Source: CAIQPV01 sp963719855
GTDB lineage: Bacteria; Pseudomonadota; Gammaproteobacteria; Burkholderiales; Gallionellaceae
Direction of reading: 5' to 3'
Length of the DNA stretch: 64,000 nt
Assembly (NCBI GenBank): GCA_963719855.1
Contig: CAVRDK010000004.1
Coordinates: 558,001 to 622,000, forward strand
Made by a program: the position numbers and the translations under genes
The notes under the pieces: generated by a model
Seen by the model: only the letters and a program-made list of their open reading frames with translations
What the model was told of the DNA's origin: nothing
Database searches by the model: none
Part shown: positions 24,915 through 34,096 of the stretch, one piece after another
Layout: every line of letters begins with the position of its first letter
Position numbering within the stretch: position 1 is the stretch's first letter

Positions 24915-26447
24915 ATGAAATCCACTCCTGTTTTGCTGCTCATCCTCGACGGCTTCGGTTATAGCGAAAACTCGGATCACAATGCCATCGCCAATGCGCG
25001 CAAGCCGAACTGGGATCGACTGTGGAATACTTACCCGCATACGCTGATTAACGCCTCCGAATTGTCGGTGGGCTTACCCAAGGGGCAGATGGGCAATTCC
25101 GAGGTCGGGCATCTTAACATCGGCGCGGGTCGGGTGATTTATCAGGAACTCACGCGGGTGGACGTGGCGATTCAGGACGGCAGTTTCAACACCAATCCGG
25201 CGTTTACCCATGCCATCGCGCAGGCAAAGGAACACGGCACGGCGCTGCATATCATGGGGCTGTTGTCGCCCGGCGGGGTGCACAGCCACGAAGATCATAT
25301 CCACGCGCTACTGGAACTGGCGGCGAAATCCGGGCTGCGCAAGATATTCCTGCACGCCTTTCTCGACGGACGCGATACGCCGCCGCGTAGCGCCGCACAA
25401 TCTCTGCAACGTTTGCAGGATAAATGCGCCGCGCTCGGCGTCGGGCGCATCGCCTCCATCGTCGGGCGTTACTATGCAATGGATAGAGACAACCGCTGGG
25501 AGCGGGTGCAACCGGCTTACGATATGCTGACTCAGGGCAAGGCTGCATTCAGCGCCGCCACTGCGGTGGAAGGTTTGCAGCAGGCTTATGCGCGCGACGA
25601 GAACGACGAGTTTGTGAAGTGCACAGTTATCGGCGAACCGGCCTTCATGCAGGATGGCGACGTGGCGGTGTCCATGAATTTCCGTGCCGACCGCGCACGC
25701 GAGATGACCCGCGCCTTGACCGATGCGGCGTTCGACAAATTCACGCGCAAGTGTGCTCCCAAGCTGGCAGATTACGTCATGCTGAGCAGCTATGGAGATG
25801 ACTTCAGCCACTTGCCTGCGGCTTTCTCGCCATCGGCCATCCACAATGGTTTCGGCGAATATGTTTCCGGGCGGGGACTCAAGCAGTTGCGCATTGCGGA
25901 AACAGAGAAGTATGCGCATGTCACTTATTTTTTCAACGGCGGCACGGAGCAACCCTATCCCGGAGAAGACCGCATTCTGGTGCCCTCACCCAAGGTAGCG
26001 ACCTATGATCTGCAACCGGAAATGAACGCGGTCGAGGTCACCGACAAACTCGAAGCAGCGATTCGCAGTGGGCAATATCAGGCCATTATCTGCAACTACG
26101 CCAATTGCGACATGGTCGGACACACCGGCATTCTGGAAGCGGCGATCAAGGCCATTGAGGCGCTGGATGTGTGCATCGGCCGCGTGGTGGGCGCGATGCA
26201 GGAATGCGGCGGCGAAGTGTTAATCACCGCTGACCACGGCAATGCCGAGCAGATGATAGACCACACGACGCACCAACCGCATACCGCACATACCCTGAAT
26301 CGGGTGCCGCTCCTGTATATAGGCCGCAAGGCGAGCATGATAGACGGTGGCGCGTTGCAGGATGTCGCGCCCACCCTGCTCGCCATGATGGGCCTGCCGC
26401 AACCGCCGGAAATGACGGGCAAGCCGCTAATAAACATTAAAATGTAG
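24915..26447 (+). CDS. gpmI: 2,3-bisphosphoglycerate-independent phosphoglycerate mutase
   Basis: 510 residues, typical of iPGM, which interconverts 3- and 2-phosphoglycerate in glycolysis. Alkaline-phosphatase-fold metal site LLILDGFGY (Asp near 12), catalytic Ser in QMGNSEVGHLNIGAGRV near 62, HAFLDGRDTPPRSA near 150, DRDNRWER, and the second metal site ITADHGNAEQM near 440. In many betaproteobacteria this gene is followed by an EnvC-like peptidase, ctpA and moeB; here a restriction–modification cassette separates gpmI from those genes. Confidence 0.96.
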   Translation: MKSTPVLLLILDGFGYSENSDHNAIANARKPNWDRLWNTYPHTLINASELSVGLPKGQMGNSEVGHLNIGAGRVIYQELTRVDVAIQDGSFNTNPAFTHAIAQAKEHGTALHIMGLLSPGGVHSHEDHIHALLELAAKSGLRKIFLHAFLDGRDTPPRSAAQSLQRLQDKCAALGVGRIASIVGRYYAMDRDNRWERVQPAYDMLTQGKAAFSAATAVEGLQQAYARDENDEFVKCTVIGEPAFMQDGDVAVSMNFRADRAREMTRALTDAAFDKFTRKCAPKLADYVMLSSYGDDFSHLPAAFSPSAIHNGFGEYVSGRGLKQLRIAETEKYAHVTYFFNGGTEQPYPGEDRILVPSPKVATYDLQPEMNAVEVTDKLEAAIRSGQYQAIICNYANCDMVGHTGILEAAIKAIEALDVCIGRVVGAMQECGGEVLITADHGNAEQMIDHTTHQPHTAHTLNRVPLLYIGRKASMIDGGALQDVAPTLLAMMGLPQPPEMTGKPLINIKM

Positions 26448-26491
26448 AATATTTTCCAGCATCCCCTAAGCAATTTTTCTCAGCGCCACCA

Positions 26492-26537
26492 TTGACAATA
26501 GAACGATCGTTCTTTAGTATGCATGGAACGATCGTTC
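26492..26537 (+). promoter_or_regulatory. Promoter with twin GAACGATCGTTC operators
   Basis: TTGACA (26492–26497), 17 bases, TAGTAT (26515–26520). A 12-bp palindrome GAACGATCGTTC fills the spacer (26501–26512), and a second exact copy (26526–26537) covers the predicted transcription start. The pattern GAAC-N4-GTTC equals the LexA box known from Gram-positive bacteria. Bound repressor would block this promoter fully. Confidence 0.7.
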
Positions 26538-26556
26538 TTTCTTTCTTGGTGTTGCC

Positions 26557-26796
26557 ATGGCCAATTTCGATACAACTACGCCAGATTCATATCTCAATGA
26601 TTTTGAATATATGTCCAAGCTGCAAGATCACTACGCCGACTGGAAAAGCATTCCATCCTACGCCTTGCTGTGCGAGGTATTGGGCATACACATCTTTCCA
26701 AACTTTTTCCAAATCCAATCTTCCCCAAGGTTCAGAAAAAGAAATATACTGCGCTTATCAACATGTATCTACACTCTCCGCTCACGCCATGATTAG
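26557..26796 (+). pseudogene. N-terminal remnant of a LexA-like (S24) repressor
   Basis: 79-codon frame. Residues about 11–44 (SYLNDFEYMSKLQDHYADWK then SIPSYALLCEVLG) look like the first helices of LexA-like winged-helix repressors (pattern L-Q-D-Y-Y-A…L-P-S-Y…L…G). The expected next helix and the S24 protease domain are missing; from about 26690 the reading turns to unlike sequence and ends 8 bases inside the first methyltransferase gene. Reading: a self-regulated repressor gene was cut by the restriction cassette, leaving promoter, operators and about 45 codons. Alternatively, it is a complete small controller protein of the restriction system, translationally coupled to the methyltransferase. 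Confidence 0.5.
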
Positions 26797-27898
26797 AAAA
26801 AAAAAGATAAACGTCATTGACCTTTTCGCGGGGGCTGGCGGCTTAAGCGTTGGCGCTCATGAGGCTGGGGCTAAAGTCGTGGCAAGTCTTGAATTTGACC
26901 CCACGGCATGCCAGACGCTACGCTCAAACCCTGAGTATCACGGCGTAGTCATTCAAGGTGATGTCTGCAAGTACAGTGGTGAGTCCCTTCGTAAACTTTC
27001 GGGCCTCAAAAAGAGCGACCCTTTGGTGGTGGTGGGCGGACCTCCTTGTCAACCTTTCTCTAAGGCTGCGTACTGGACAGAATCTGGAACTGATGCGGCA
27101 TTCCGCCGAGCTCGATCAAAAGGTATAGACGCTGAAAGACCGGCTGCGCCTAAAGAGATCAAGGACGACATTAGACGTGATTTAGTCGGCGAATTCTGGC
27201 GTGCGGTCGTTGAATCAAATGCGGATGGATTCGTTTTCGAGAATGTGCCGAGCATTAAGCACCCGCGAAATCGGCCAATATATGAAGGTTTGGTTCAGGC
27301 AGCAAAAGACGGCGGTTACGAAGTAACTGAGGTTGTTGCTAACGCTGCGACGTATGGCGTGGCACAGGCCAGAGAGCGGGTATTGGTGCTGGGATCACGA
27401 CTACGAAAACCGGTGCGTCCCAGCGAAACTCATTCGTTGGAGAGTGAGAATCCGTTCTTACCTAAGTTTGTAACTGCTGGGGAGGCCATCAAGGGCTTTC
27501 ATTTGAAAAAGTACTTCGAACCCGAAGAGATAATCACTGGCAGATGGGCAAAGCATCTTGAAGAGGTTCCGCCTGGAGGGAACTACAAGGCTCACACTGC
27601 ATGGGCTGGACATCCAAACCCAACATTCGAGACAGAGACACGTTTTTGGAATTTTTTGTTGAAACTTTCGCCAGAACGCTTGTCTTGGACAATCGCGGCC
27701 TCGCCCGGCCCGTGGACTGGCCCATTTCACTGGAATAATCGTAGATTGAGAATACCTGAAATGGCCGCGTTGCAAGGCTTTCCGCGCGACTACATAGTAG
27801 CAGGCAGCAGGCGCGAGCGGGTACGGCAGATGGGAAACGCTGTTCCTGTGCCGCTCGCTCGTGTGATGATCAAGGCGGTATTGGACTCATTGGAGTGA
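26789..27898 (+). CDS. DNA (cytosine-5) methyltransferase 1 of a restriction–modification system
   Basis: 369 residues with all C5 methyltransferase motifs: I NVIDLFAGAGGLSVG (near 8), IV VVVGGPPCQPFSKAA with the catalytic Cys near 85, VI GFVFENVPSI, VIII QARERVLVLGS, and IX/X PEMAALQGFPRDY then RQMGNAVPVPLAR. The variable target-recognition region lies near residues 215–320. Start ATG 26789 gives the normal N-terminus; a longer reading from 26492 would run through the promoter. A second methyltransferase follows after three bases and a nuclease after that. Base usage is visibly more A/T-rich than the flanking housekeeping genes. Confidence 0.92.
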   Translation: MIRKKKINVIDLFAGAGGLSVGAHEAGAKVVASLEFDPTACQTLRSNPEYHGVVIQGDVCKYSGESLRKLSGLKKSDPLVVVGGPPCQPFSKAAYWTESGTDAAFRRARSKGIDAERPAAPKEIKDDIRRDLVGEFWRAVVESNADGFVFENVPSIKHPRNRPIYEGLVQAAKDGGYEVTEVVANAATYGVAQARERVLVLGSRLRKPVRPSETHSLESENPFLPKFVTAGEAIKGFHLKKYFEPEEIITGRWAKHLEEVPPGGNYKAHTAWAGHPNPTFETETRFWNFLLKLSPERLSWTIAASPGPWTGPFHWNNRRLRIPEMAALQGFPRDYIVAGSRRERVRQMGNAVPVPLARVMIKAVLDSLE

Positions 27899-27901
27899 CC
27901 T

Positions 27902-28969
27902 TTGAAAAAGAGAATTAGTAGTGGAGGAAAACCAGTTTGTATCAGCTTATTTTCCGGATGCGGTGGTCTTGATCTAGGAATAGAATCAGCCGGCTTCCGG
28001 GTCGCAGTTGCTTCTGATGCAGACTCAACATGCGCCGAAACGTACAAACTAAATTTTCCGCAGGTACCGTATGTTGTCGGGAAAATTGGCAACCTTTCAA
28101 CTGAAGAGCTTCTAAATGCGGGTGGAGTGCGCTCCGGCGAAGTTGATCTCCTAATTGGAGGTCCGCCGTGCCCCTCATTTTCGAAAAGCCGGTTCTATCG
28201 TACGGAGAAGCCGAGAGCCCTAGAAGACCCAGTAGCTGCCGAAACTGTTGGTGGCTATTTGCGAGTGCTGGCAGATGTTCGGCCCAAGGTTTTTGTGCTG
28301 GAAAACGTAAAGGGCTTGGCATACAGCGTTCACAAGGGAGCTCTCGACCACATTATCAGCATCGCTGAGGGGTTGGGTTATTCCACTACTGTGCATATCG
28401 TGAATGCCGCAGACTATGGAGCGCCTCAAATTCGGGAGCGTTGCTTGGTCATAGGATCGTTAGACGGTTTAGTTCCAGCCCCTAAAACCACGCACTCCAA
28501 AGAACCAATAGTGGGAGATAAATCGAAGCCTTGGGTAACAGCTGGCGACGTTCTCTTTGACTTGGATACTGACGAAATGGCAAATGATGAAGGTCACTTC
28601 GCCGGGGGGCAGCACAATCAGCTCCTTAAAGGAATTCCACCAGGCGAAAACTACCTCTTCTACACAGAAAAACGCGGGCACCCGGAACCGGTATTTAAGT
28701 GGCGCTCACGCTATTGGTCTTTCCTGTTGAAGCTTAGTCCTACGCTCCCATCTTGGACCATTCAAGCCCGACGATCGAACAATATGGGGCCATTGCATTG
28801 GCGGAATCGAATACTTCGGATAGAAGAAGTGAAGCGACTGCAGACGTTTCCAGACACCTTCCAGTTGGCAGGTAACCTTGAAAAGCAATGGCGGCAAATC
28901 GGGAATGCTGTCCCTCCATTACTAGCCAAGAAATTTGGTTTAGTAATAAAGAAGCATTTATTGAGTTAA
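27902..28969 (+). CDS. DNA (cytosine-5) methyltransferase 2 of the same system
   Basis: 355 residues, start TTG 27902 with GGAGTGA just before it, inside the end of gene 1. Motifs: I CISLFSGCGGLDLGIESAGF, IV LLIGGPPCPSFSKSRF (Cys near 87; PCPS instead of the usual PCQ-x-F), VI VFVLENVKGL, VIII QIRERCLVIGSLDG, X RQIGNAVPPLLAKKF. Both enzymes share the segment WSFLLKLSP…SWTI (RFWNFLLKLSPERLSWTI in gene 1), so they are paralogues with related target regions. Two C5 enzymes in one system are usual when the recognised site is asymmetric and each strand needs its own enzyme (inference). Confidence 0.92.
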   Translation: MKKRISSGGKPVCISLFSGCGGLDLGIESAGFRVAVASDADSTCAETYKLNFPQVPYVVGKIGNLSTEELLNAGGVRSGEVDLLIGGPPCPSFSKSRFYRTEKPRALEDPVAAETVGGYLRVLADVRPKVFVLENVKGLAYSVHKGALDHIISIAEGLGYSTTVHIVNAADYGAPQIRERCLVIGSLDGLVPAPKTTHSKEPIVGDKSKPWVTAGDVLFDLDTDEMANDEGHFAGGQHNQLLKGIPPGENYLFYTEKRGHPEPVFKWRSRYWSFLLKLSPTLPSWTIQARRSNNMGPLHWRNRILRIEEVKRLQTFPDTFQLAGNLEKQWRQIGNAVPPLLAKKFGLVIKKHLLS

Positions 28970-28994
28970 CGCGTTCCAATAATTCATCCTCCCT

Positions 28995-30426
28995 ATGACT
29001 TCCTACAGCATCCCATCATTTAATGATTTCTCGCCAGGGCTACTTAAGGGCGACTTGAGGCCCGTCCTATCGAGCATTCAAAAACACAACAAGAATGATG
29101 AGGAGATTTTTTCTGATTGGGGAAAGACAATCTGCCTTGGGTGGGAAAAGAAAAGGGTTTCGAACAAACGTCCCTGCAACCCTTGGTAGCACAGGTTTAA
29201 CGCTAGGAAGACCACTTGAACTCAGCCCGTTCGGTCAGCGGGTTCTGATGGCCGCGTCAGCTAAGGAAGCCGCTGAGGTCTTCTGTACTGAGATTATTAA
29301 AAATCGCAATGGCGACAAGCTGATCGAAGCCATTCAGTGCCTACATCGTAGGGGTGAACGAGCGACAAAGAAAACGCTTCAAACGGAACTTTCTAGGCTT
29401 GGTGTCAAGCTATCCAATGATACGACTGATCACTCAACACTTAAGAATTGGATGATAGTTGCGGGAATAGTCATTGAAACAAAAAAGGGGTTGCCTGAAG
29501 TCAATGATACGTCCTTGAAGATATTAACTGGGGTCAGCAGCAGAGAAGTTGACGAATTTCAGTCTCTAACACTAGGTCAACAGACATTCCTTTACCTGCT
29601 ACGAAAACGGCATGTAACAGAACCCGGCCCATTTCAAATTCAAGACTTGTACACAGAATGCAAATCAATTCAGCCTCATGCATATGGATCGGCGAACTTC
29701 GCGAGTACGGTAAAGGACCCACTCAGCAGTGCTGGTTGGATCGACATTCCTAAGGCCACAGGGAGCGGACACGGGGGTAAATCCGGTTCAGTAAAGGGAT
29801 CGAAAAAATTGCTTTCGATTCCGATAGGGAATGTGATTCCCAATTTCAACGCGACTGTTCCGCCAGATCTGCGGAAGAAACTTCAGACGCCTTTGACCCA
29901 GATTCTGGATTGGCTCAAGGGAACGGATATTCATAAAGGTGGGCTGGGTCTCGAATTGCTTGCGCTACGTATCATCCTTGATCTTCGATTAACACCACGA
30001 GGCTTCAGAGTGCGTAGCAAGGAAACCGCATATGCGGAAGTTGATGTAACGGCGGAAGGTGACCACCTGATGTTCAGTAGGTGGACATTTCAATGCAAAC
30101 GTATTCAATCATCAAAAAATGTCAGTTTGGGTGATGTTGCAAAGGAAGTCGGTATTGCCATGCACATGAGAGCGCATGTAATCGTCATGGTCTCGACCGG
30201 CGGCTTTACAAAAGAGGCTTTTTCGTATGCTAAAGAAATGACTAAAGCGACACACCTTCAGTTTGTTTTTTTAGATGGCAAAGTTATTCAAGCCTACCTT
30301 CAGAAAGGCCCAGCTACTCTATATGCATATGTTATGAACAATGCGAGGCATGTAATGTCAGAAAAAGGGCAACAACCTATCCCCGCTTCTGAAACGAGCA
30401 AGGTTCCGATTTCAGTTGCGGGTTGA
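28995..30426 (+). pseudogene. Restriction endonuclease with Mrr-like catalytic domain, N-terminal +1 frameshift
   Basis: The first frame (28995–29189) gives MTSYSIPSFNDFSPGLLKGD; the second (29095–30426) carries the rest. Skipping one base, most simply in the T6 run at 29107–29112, joins them to about 476 residues. The C-terminal 150 residues show a PD-(D/E)xK core: GLGLELLALRIILDLR, YAEVDVTAEGDHLMFSRWTF then QCKRIQ (D…QxK), and the Mrr-type tail VIVMVSTGGFTKEAFSYAKE with LDGKVI. The N-terminal half is probably for DNA recognition. It follows methyltransferase 2 by 25 bases. If the shift is real the nuclease is off or phase-variable; the domain itself is intact. Confidence 0.7.
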
Positions 30427-30644
30427 AACCACTCAGTGTGAAAACGTATGTAGCATTCTTGACCGGTTGCGAATTAGGTCCTTTCAGGTGCGTAGTGGTC
30501 ATTCACACGTCCAGATTTCTATATCCCGGAAATTTGCAAAGGCGTAACAATGCCGTTATATATTCCCATCAGACAACCTACGCCGGGCAACCACTGCTTG
30601 AATATGGTAAAAAGACTTTTTAATGGATATTGGATCAATCTCCA
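30427..30644. other. Junction between restriction cassette and the EnvC-like gene
   Basis: No gene seen. Right border of the inserted cassette is probably here. I find no continuation of the LexA-like repressor gene and no clear promoter other than an A/T-rich stretch just before 30620. Confidence 0.35.
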
Positions 30645-31808
30645 GTGAGCAGCTATCTTCGTTTAGCGCTGCTGTGCGTCTTCCTGCTGGCAAATAGCGC
30701 ATACGCCTCGAAGCAGGACGAGTTGGACAATCTGCGCAAGCGCATCACCAGCTTGCAACAGGAACTGGATAAAACCAGCGAATCGAAATCCGAGGTAGCA
30801 GACGCGCTGCGCGAATCGGAGCGCGCCATCAGCAACAGCAACCGCAAGCTGGCCGAACTGGAGCAACGGCAGCGCGAGGCGGGAGACACCCTGAGCCAGT
30901 TACAACAGCAGGGGCGACAACTGGAGAAAGACATGCAGGGCCAGCAGACGCAGCTGGGGAAGTTGCTCTACCAGCAATACCTGGGCGGCAAACAGGAATA
31001 TCTCAAACTGCTGCTGAACAACCGCGATCCCAACCAGATGGCGCGCGAAATGCAGTATTACGAATACATCGCGCGCAGCCGTGCGGTCTGGCTCCACACC
31101 TTGCGCGGCAATCTCGAACAACTGCGTGCGGTCGCTGCGCAGACCAAACAGAAAAGTGCTGAAATCGCCTCGTTGCAGGCACACCAGAATTCGCAGAAAC
31201 AAACGCTGGAGAAGGACAAGCGCACCCATCAACAGGTACTTAAAAAAATCGCCTTGCAACTCAAACAGCAACGCAACGAAATCGGGCGTTTGCAGCGCGA
31301 CGAGAACCGCTTGGCGCAATTGGTGGAAAAACTCGCGCGGATGCTGGCGCAGCCTAAAAGCAAGAGTGTCTTCAGCAACAACAACTTGCCTGATGATCGC
31401 TTCGACGGTAGCCCGTTCGAACAGCTCAAGGGCAAGTTGGCGTTGCCGGTTAAGGGCGTAGTCAGCAACAAGTTCGGCAGCACGCGTCCGGATAGCACGG
31501 TACAGTGGAAAGGGCTATTCCTGCATGCTGCCGCCAGGCAACCGGTCAAGGCCGTGGCGGCAGGGCGGGTGGTATTTGCAGATTGGCTGCGCGGTTTCGG
31601 GAACTTATTGATACTAGACCATGGCAAAGGCTACATGAGTCTGTACGGTAACAATGAAACGCTGTACAAGCAGGTGGGCGACGTTTTGCGCGGGGGCGAT
31701 ACCATTGCTGCCGTCGGCAACAGCGGCGGAAATGAAGAATCCGGTTTATACTTCGAACTGCGCCACGAAGGACAGCCCATGGATCCAATGAAGTGGATAT
31801 CCCGGTGA
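30645..31808 (+). CDS. EnvC-like murein hydrolase activator (M23/LytM domain)
   Basis: About 387 residues. N-terminal signal peptide LALLCVFLLANSAYA, then a long coiled coil (about 25–235; DELDNLRKRITSLQQELDKT and following heptads). The C-terminal LytM domain begins near LALPVKGVVSNKFGSTRPDS. The M23 zinc residues are incomplete (FLHAAARQPVKAVAAGRVVF, LILDHGKGYMSLYG), as in EnvC, which activates amidases rather than cutting itself. It works in the periplasm at division sites. Start GTG 30645 or TTG 30630; neither has a strong ribosome site. It precedes ctpA as in related genomes. Confidence 0.85.
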   Translation: MSSYLRLALLCVFLLANSAYASKQDELDNLRKRITSLQQELDKTSESKSEVADALRESERAISNSNRKLAELEQRQREAGDTLSQLQQQGRQLEKDMQGQQTQLGKLLYQQYLGGKQEYLKLLLNNRDPNQMAREMQYYEYIARSRAVWLHTLRGNLEQLRAVAAQTKQKSAEIASLQAHQNSQKQTLEKDKRTHQQVLKKIALQLKQQRNEIGRLQRDENRLAQLVEKLARMLAQPKSKSVFSNNNLPDDRFDGSPFEQLKGKLALPVKGVVSNKFGSTRPDSTVQWKGLFLHAAARQPVKAVAAGRVVFADWLRGFGNLLILDHGKGYMSLYGNNETLYKQVGDVLRGGDTIAAVGNSGGNEESGLYFELRHEGQPMDPMKWISR

Positions 31809-31863
31809 AGTGAGTATCCCGGTGAATATAGTGCGCAACAAAATTACTTGATGAGGTCTGAAC

Positions 31864-33288
31864 ATGCGTAGTCGTATTAGCAGTCGTGTCGAAAAATTCG
31901 GTTTGGTCGGGCTGGGCCTGATCGCCGGAGTACTGGTCAGCTTGCACTTTTCCGCCATCGCCGACAAGGATACTGAAACAACCACACTGCCGATCGAGGA
32001 GTTGCGCTCTTTCTCTGATGTGTTCGGCCGCATCAAGAGCGATTATGTGGAGCCGGTCGAAGATAAGAAGCTGATCACCGGGGCTATCAACGGCATGTTA
32101 AGCAGCCTGGATCCGCATTCAGCCTACTTGAATGTCGAAGACTTCAAGGAGCTGCAAGTAGGCACCCAAGGCGAATTTGGCGGCTTGGGCATTGAGGTCA
32201 GCATGGAGGACGGATTGGTAAAGGTCGTCTCGCCGATCGAAGACACACCGGCATTCCAGGCGGGCATCAAGACTGGCGACCTGATTTTCAAGCTTGACGA
32301 CAAGCTGGTGAAAGGTCTGACACTTAACGACGCGGTCAAACTCATGCGCGGCAAACCCGGCAGCAAGATCACCCTGACCGTGCTGCGCAAGAATGAAACC
32401 AAACCTCTTGTTTTCAACTTGGCGCGTGCTGTCATCAAAGTAAAGAGCATTAAATCCAAACTGGTCGAGCCGGGCTATGCCTTTGTCCGCATCACCCAGT
32501 TTCAGGAGCATACCGGCGAGAACCTCGCCACCGCACTGGATAATTTATACAAGGAAAACAAAGGCGATTTGAAAGGATTGGTGCTGGATCTGCGCAACAA
32601 TCCGGGCGGTCTGCTTACCGCTGCGGTGGGAGTGTCTGCCGCCTTCCTGCCCAAGGATGCATTAGTGGTTTATACCGAAGGGCGCACCGCAGATGCCAAG
32701 ATGCGGTTGAATGCCAATGCGGACGACTACCTGCGTGGCGACGGCAAGACTGACTACCTGAAAAACCTGCCCGCCTCGATCAAGGACGTGCCGATGATCG
32801 TGTTGGTAAACGGTGGCTCCGCCTCTGCATCGGAAATTGTCGCGGGTGCTTTGCAAGACCACAAGCGCGCCCTGATCATGGGTACGCAGAGCTTCGGCAA
32901 GGGTTCCGTACAAACTATCCTGCCGCTGGGCGGCAACACTGCGATCAAGCTCACTACCGCGCGTTATTACACGCCCGGTGGTCGCTCCATTCAGGCCAAG
33001 GGCATCGTACCCGACATCGCAGTGGAAGATCCTGCAACCAGCGAACAGGATAAAATCTTCCACCTGCGCGAAGCCGATCTGGAGAATCACCTGATCAATG
33101 ATCGCCAACCAGAGGAAAAAGTGGATAGCGCGAAGCCGCATGCGGCTCCGGCTAAAGAATCTCCATCCAAGCTCAAGGAGAAGGAAGATGAGATTAGCAA
33201 ACCGGTTGCGTTTGGCGATAAGAATGATTACCAGTTGAACCAGGCTTTAAACCTGTTGAAAGGCTTGAACATTCTGAGCAAGAAATAA
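31864..33288 (+). CDS. ctpA: Carboxyl-terminal processing protease, S41 family
   Basis: 474 residues. N-terminal membrane anchor/signal (LVGLGLIAGVLVSLHFSAIA, about 14–33), a CtpA N-domain (DVFGRIKSDYVEPVEDKKLI), a PDZ domain (about 95–180; GGLGIEVSMEDGLVKVVSPI), and the catalytic S41 core with LDLRNNPGGLL. The active Ser lies in NGGSASASEIVAGALQDHKR (near 322) and Lys in MGTQSFGKGSVQT (near 347). Periplasmic protease that trims C-termini, for example of cell-wall hydrolases. The C-terminal tail is charged and low-complexity. A weak ribosome site GAGG precedes ATG 31864. It lies between the EnvC-like gene and moeB. Confidence 0.94.
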   Translation: MRSRISSRVEKFGLVGLGLIAGVLVSLHFSAIADKDTETTTLPIEELRSFSDVFGRIKSDYVEPVEDKKLITGAINGMLSSLDPHSAYLNVEDFKELQVGTQGEFGGLGIEVSMEDGLVKVVSPIEDTPAFQAGIKTGDLIFKLDDKLVKGLTLNDAVKLMRGKPGSKITLTVLRKNETKPLVFNLARAVIKVKSIKSKLVEPGYAFVRITQFQEHTGENLATALDNLYKENKGDLKGLVLDLRNNPGGLLTAAVGVSAAFLPKDALVVYTEGRTADAKMRLNANADDYLRGDGKTDYLKNLPASIKDVPMIVLVNGGSASASEIVAGALQDHKRALIMGTQSFGKGSVQTILPLGGNTAIKLTTARYYTPGGRSIQAKGIVPDIAVEDPATSEQDKIFHLREADLENHLINDRQPEEKVDSAKPHAAPAKESPSKLKEKEDEISKPVAFGDKNDYQLNQALNLLKGLNILSKK

Positions 33289-33302
33289 CACCTCGACAGC
33301 GC

Positions 33303-34046
33303 ATGAACGACCAACAACTACTGCGCTACAGCCGCCACATCCTGCTGCCGGAAATCGGTGTCGAGGGGCAACAGAAACTATTGGATGCCCACGCGCTGAT
33401 AATCGGCGCGGGCGGGTTGGGTTCTCCCGCCGCGCTGTACCTCGCCGCCAGCGGTGTTGGTACGTTGACGCTATGCGATGGCGATACGGTAGATCTGACC
33501 AACCTGCAACGCCAGATTCTGCACCGCACTTCCGGCATCGGCATGCCCAAAACAGCTTCCGCACAGACAACACTTGCCGAAATCAATCCCGAAGTGCGCG
33601 TCATCGCGCTGAACGAACGAGCGGATGAAACTCGCTTGCTGGAACTGGCGGCGCAAGCCGATGTGGTGCTGGATTGCAGCGATAACTTCGCCACGCGCTA
33701 TGCCCTTAACCGGGTCTGCGTACAACTGAAAAAGCCGCTGGTGTCCGGTGCTGCCACCCGCTTCGACGGGCAGGTGACAGTGTTCGACCAGCGCCACGCG
33801 CACAGCCCCTGCTATCACTGCCTGTATCCGGAACAGGCCAAGACCGAGGAAACGCGCTGCGCGGTGATGGGCGTGTTTGCCCCGCTGGTCGGCATCATCG
33901 GCAGTTTGCAAGCCGCCGAGGCGCTTAAGTTACTGCTGGAAACGGGTGCCTCGCTTTGCGGGAAATTGCTGGTGCTGGATGCGCTGCACATGGAATTGCG
34001 CACCGTCAAGCTGTCCAAGGACACGGCTTGCCCCGTTTGCGCCTGA
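33303..34046 (+). CDS. moeB: Molybdopterin-synthase adenylyltransferase / ThiF-HesA family E1-like enzyme
   Basis: 247 residues. RYSRHILLPEIGVEGQQKLL at the start, nucleotide-binding GAGGLGSPAALYLAASGVG near 35–53, the arginine finger region DLTNLQRQILHRTSGIGMPK, metal-binding cysteines CYHCLYPEQ and C-terminal CPVC, and DCSDNFATRYALN. It adenylates the C-terminal glycine of MoaD or ThiS. Both MoeB and ThiF share these features; with no rhodanese domain and this gene order moeB is favoured. It starts 14 bases after ctpA. Confidence 0.88.
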   Translation: MNDQQLLRYSRHILLPEIGVEGQQKLLDAHALIIGAGGLGSPAALYLAASGVGTLTLCDGDTVDLTNLQRQILHRTSGIGMPKTASAQTTLAEINPEVRVIALNERADETRLLELAAQADVVLDCSDNFATRYALNRVCVQLKKPLVSGAATRFDGQVTVFDQRHAHSPCYHCLYPEQAKTEETRCAVMGVFAPLVGIIGSLQAAEALKLLLETGASLCGKLLVLDALHMELRTVKLSKDTACPVCA

Positions 34047-34096
34047 CAACAACTGTCCATTTGCACTGCGAAAACTCTACTGTCCATTGGAGTTTT

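Noticed and set aside
26492..26788. N-terminal extension of methyltransferase 1 to 26492
   Set aside because: The extension would run through the promoter and operators and is unlike any methyltransferase N-terminus; ATG 26789 starts just before motif I.
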